This document shows, in pieces, positions 6,218 to 6,837 of a DNA stretch of 6,837 nt. The translations under genes and the position numbers were made by a program. Each line of letters opens with the position of its first letter. Positions within the stretch are counted from its first letter, which is position 1. The DNA comes from Clostridia bacterium (lineage in GTDB: Bacteria; Bacillota; Clostridia; UBA1381): NCBI GenBank assembly GCA_900751685.1, contig CAADSR010000164.1, positions 1 to 6,837 on the forward strand, written 5' to 3'. The notes under the pieces were generated by a model. The model saw nothing but the letters and a program-made list of their open reading frames with translations, made no database searches and was not told the origin of the DNA.

Positions 6218-6837
6218 ATGATGATCATTGATGCCCATTCCCATTTATGGAAACGGCAAAATGGGCTTGCTGTTGCGGATAAAAACGGCAGGAGCATTGT
6301 AGACGGGGAGCTGCGCCAGATGATGCCTCCTTATATGTTGGACGGGAGTAATACGGCCCAGATGCTGCTTGCGAATATGGATTACGCCCAGGTCAGCGGG
6401 GCTGTTGTGACGCAGGAATATCTGGATGGGAACCAGGATGATTATTTGTTAGAATGTAAGGAGCGATATAAAAAACGCCTTAAAATATGCAGCCTGTATG
6501 AAAAAGATAAACCTTTGCGGCTAGACGGATTTGATGGTGTCAAAATCCCGGCCCAGCGTCTTGAAAATAGTAATTTATGCGTATTAGCAAATGTTTTCGG
6601 GGAAATTGAAAAGCAAGGGAAATTTTTATCTATTGATCTAGCAGCGGGGAATAAGCAGGTAGGATATATGAAGGAGCTGATCCAGCAATGCCCGGAGCTT
6701 AGGATTGCGATCGGCCACTTTGGCATGGTAACACGGGAGCATTGGGAAGAGCAGATCAAATTGGCCAGAAATAAAAATGTATATATTGAAAGCGGCGGCA
6801 TAACGTGGCTGTTTCACCATGAGTTTTACCCCTATCC
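6218..6837 (+). CDS. Amidohydrolase-2 family, sugar-lactonase-like protein, 3'-truncated by window edge
   Basis: The first 206 codons of a TIM-barrel metal hydrolase are present, and the frame is open to the right edge. The protein starts MMIIDAHSHLW. The HxH pair (His7, His9) is the N-terminal metal motif of the amidohydrolase superfamily, and DAH-H-W is the form seen in L-fuconolactonase and L-rhamnonolactonase relatives. A later GHFGM (166-170) fits the barrel histidine of these enzymes. The family is usually about 270-300 aa, so roughly one third is missing, including the expected catalytic Asp. AGGGGG (6206-6211) lies six bases before the first ATG; the second ATG, directly after, is also possible. 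In this operon it could open the lactone made by a sugar dehydrogenase, giving L-fuconate. Because some members are decarboxylases, the lactonase role is inference. Confidence 0.78.
   Translation, partial: MMIIDAHSHLWKRQNGLAVADKNGRSIVDGELRQMMPPYMLDGSNTAQMLLANMDYAQVSGAVVTQEYLDGNQDDYLLECKERYKKRLKICSLYEKDKPLRLDGFDGVKIPAQRLENSNLCVLANVFGEIEKQGKFLSIDLAAGNKQVGYMKELIQQCPELRIAIGHFGMVTREHWEEQIKLARNKNVYIESGGITWLFHHEFYPY

Overview
The window reads as part of a carbohydrate-utilisation locus of a Gram-positive, Firmicutes-type bacterium, most likely a gut Clostridia/Lachnospiraceae-like organism. This rests on the purine-rich Shine-Dalgarno sequences before most genes, a consensus-like TTGACA promoter, an A/T-flanked intrinsic terminator, moderate GC content, tight same-strand gene packing and general protein style. 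No rRNA or other phylogenetic marker is present, so the taxonomy is inference. All six genes lie on the + strand. I saw no tRNA, rRNA, CRISPR array, insertion sequence or phage gene.

Layout. Positions 1-1175 hold the 3' portion of an L-fucose/L-arabinose isomerase-family gene, cut by the left edge. A 236-bp gap follows with a long hairpin, a promoter and a palindromic operator. Next is a LacI-family repressor (1412-2401). Its stop codon sits in the loop of an intrinsic terminator (2383-2417). Six bases further on is a second copy of the same operator (2423-2442). Then four closely spaced genes follow: a divergent glucose-dehydrogenase-type medium-chain dehydrogenase (2461-3666), a cytoplasmic GH29 alpha-L-fucosidase (3678-5153), a classical two-zinc medium-chain dehydrogenase resembling L-galactonate oxidoreductases (5170-6189), and an amidohydrolase-2 / sugar-lactonase-like gene cut by the right edge (6218 onward). 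The gaps between them are 11, 16 and 28 bp.

Proposed logic. Imported fucosylated glycans or glycosides are cleaved inside the cell by the GH29 enzyme. The released L-fucose (or a related deoxy/aldose sugar) could then be oxidised by a dehydrogenase to a lactone and opened by the amidohydrolase to the aldonate. The second dehydrogenase could act on the same sugar or on the aldonate. The upstream isomerase-family gene suggests a parallel or alternative isomerase route. The repressor probably controls itself and the downstream operon through the two matching operators. The most interesting points are this paired-operator/terminator arrangement and the unusual oxidative gene set around a fucosidase: two dissimilar zinc-type dehydrogenases, one of which lacks the structural-zinc cysteines. 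The sequence does not prove substrates.
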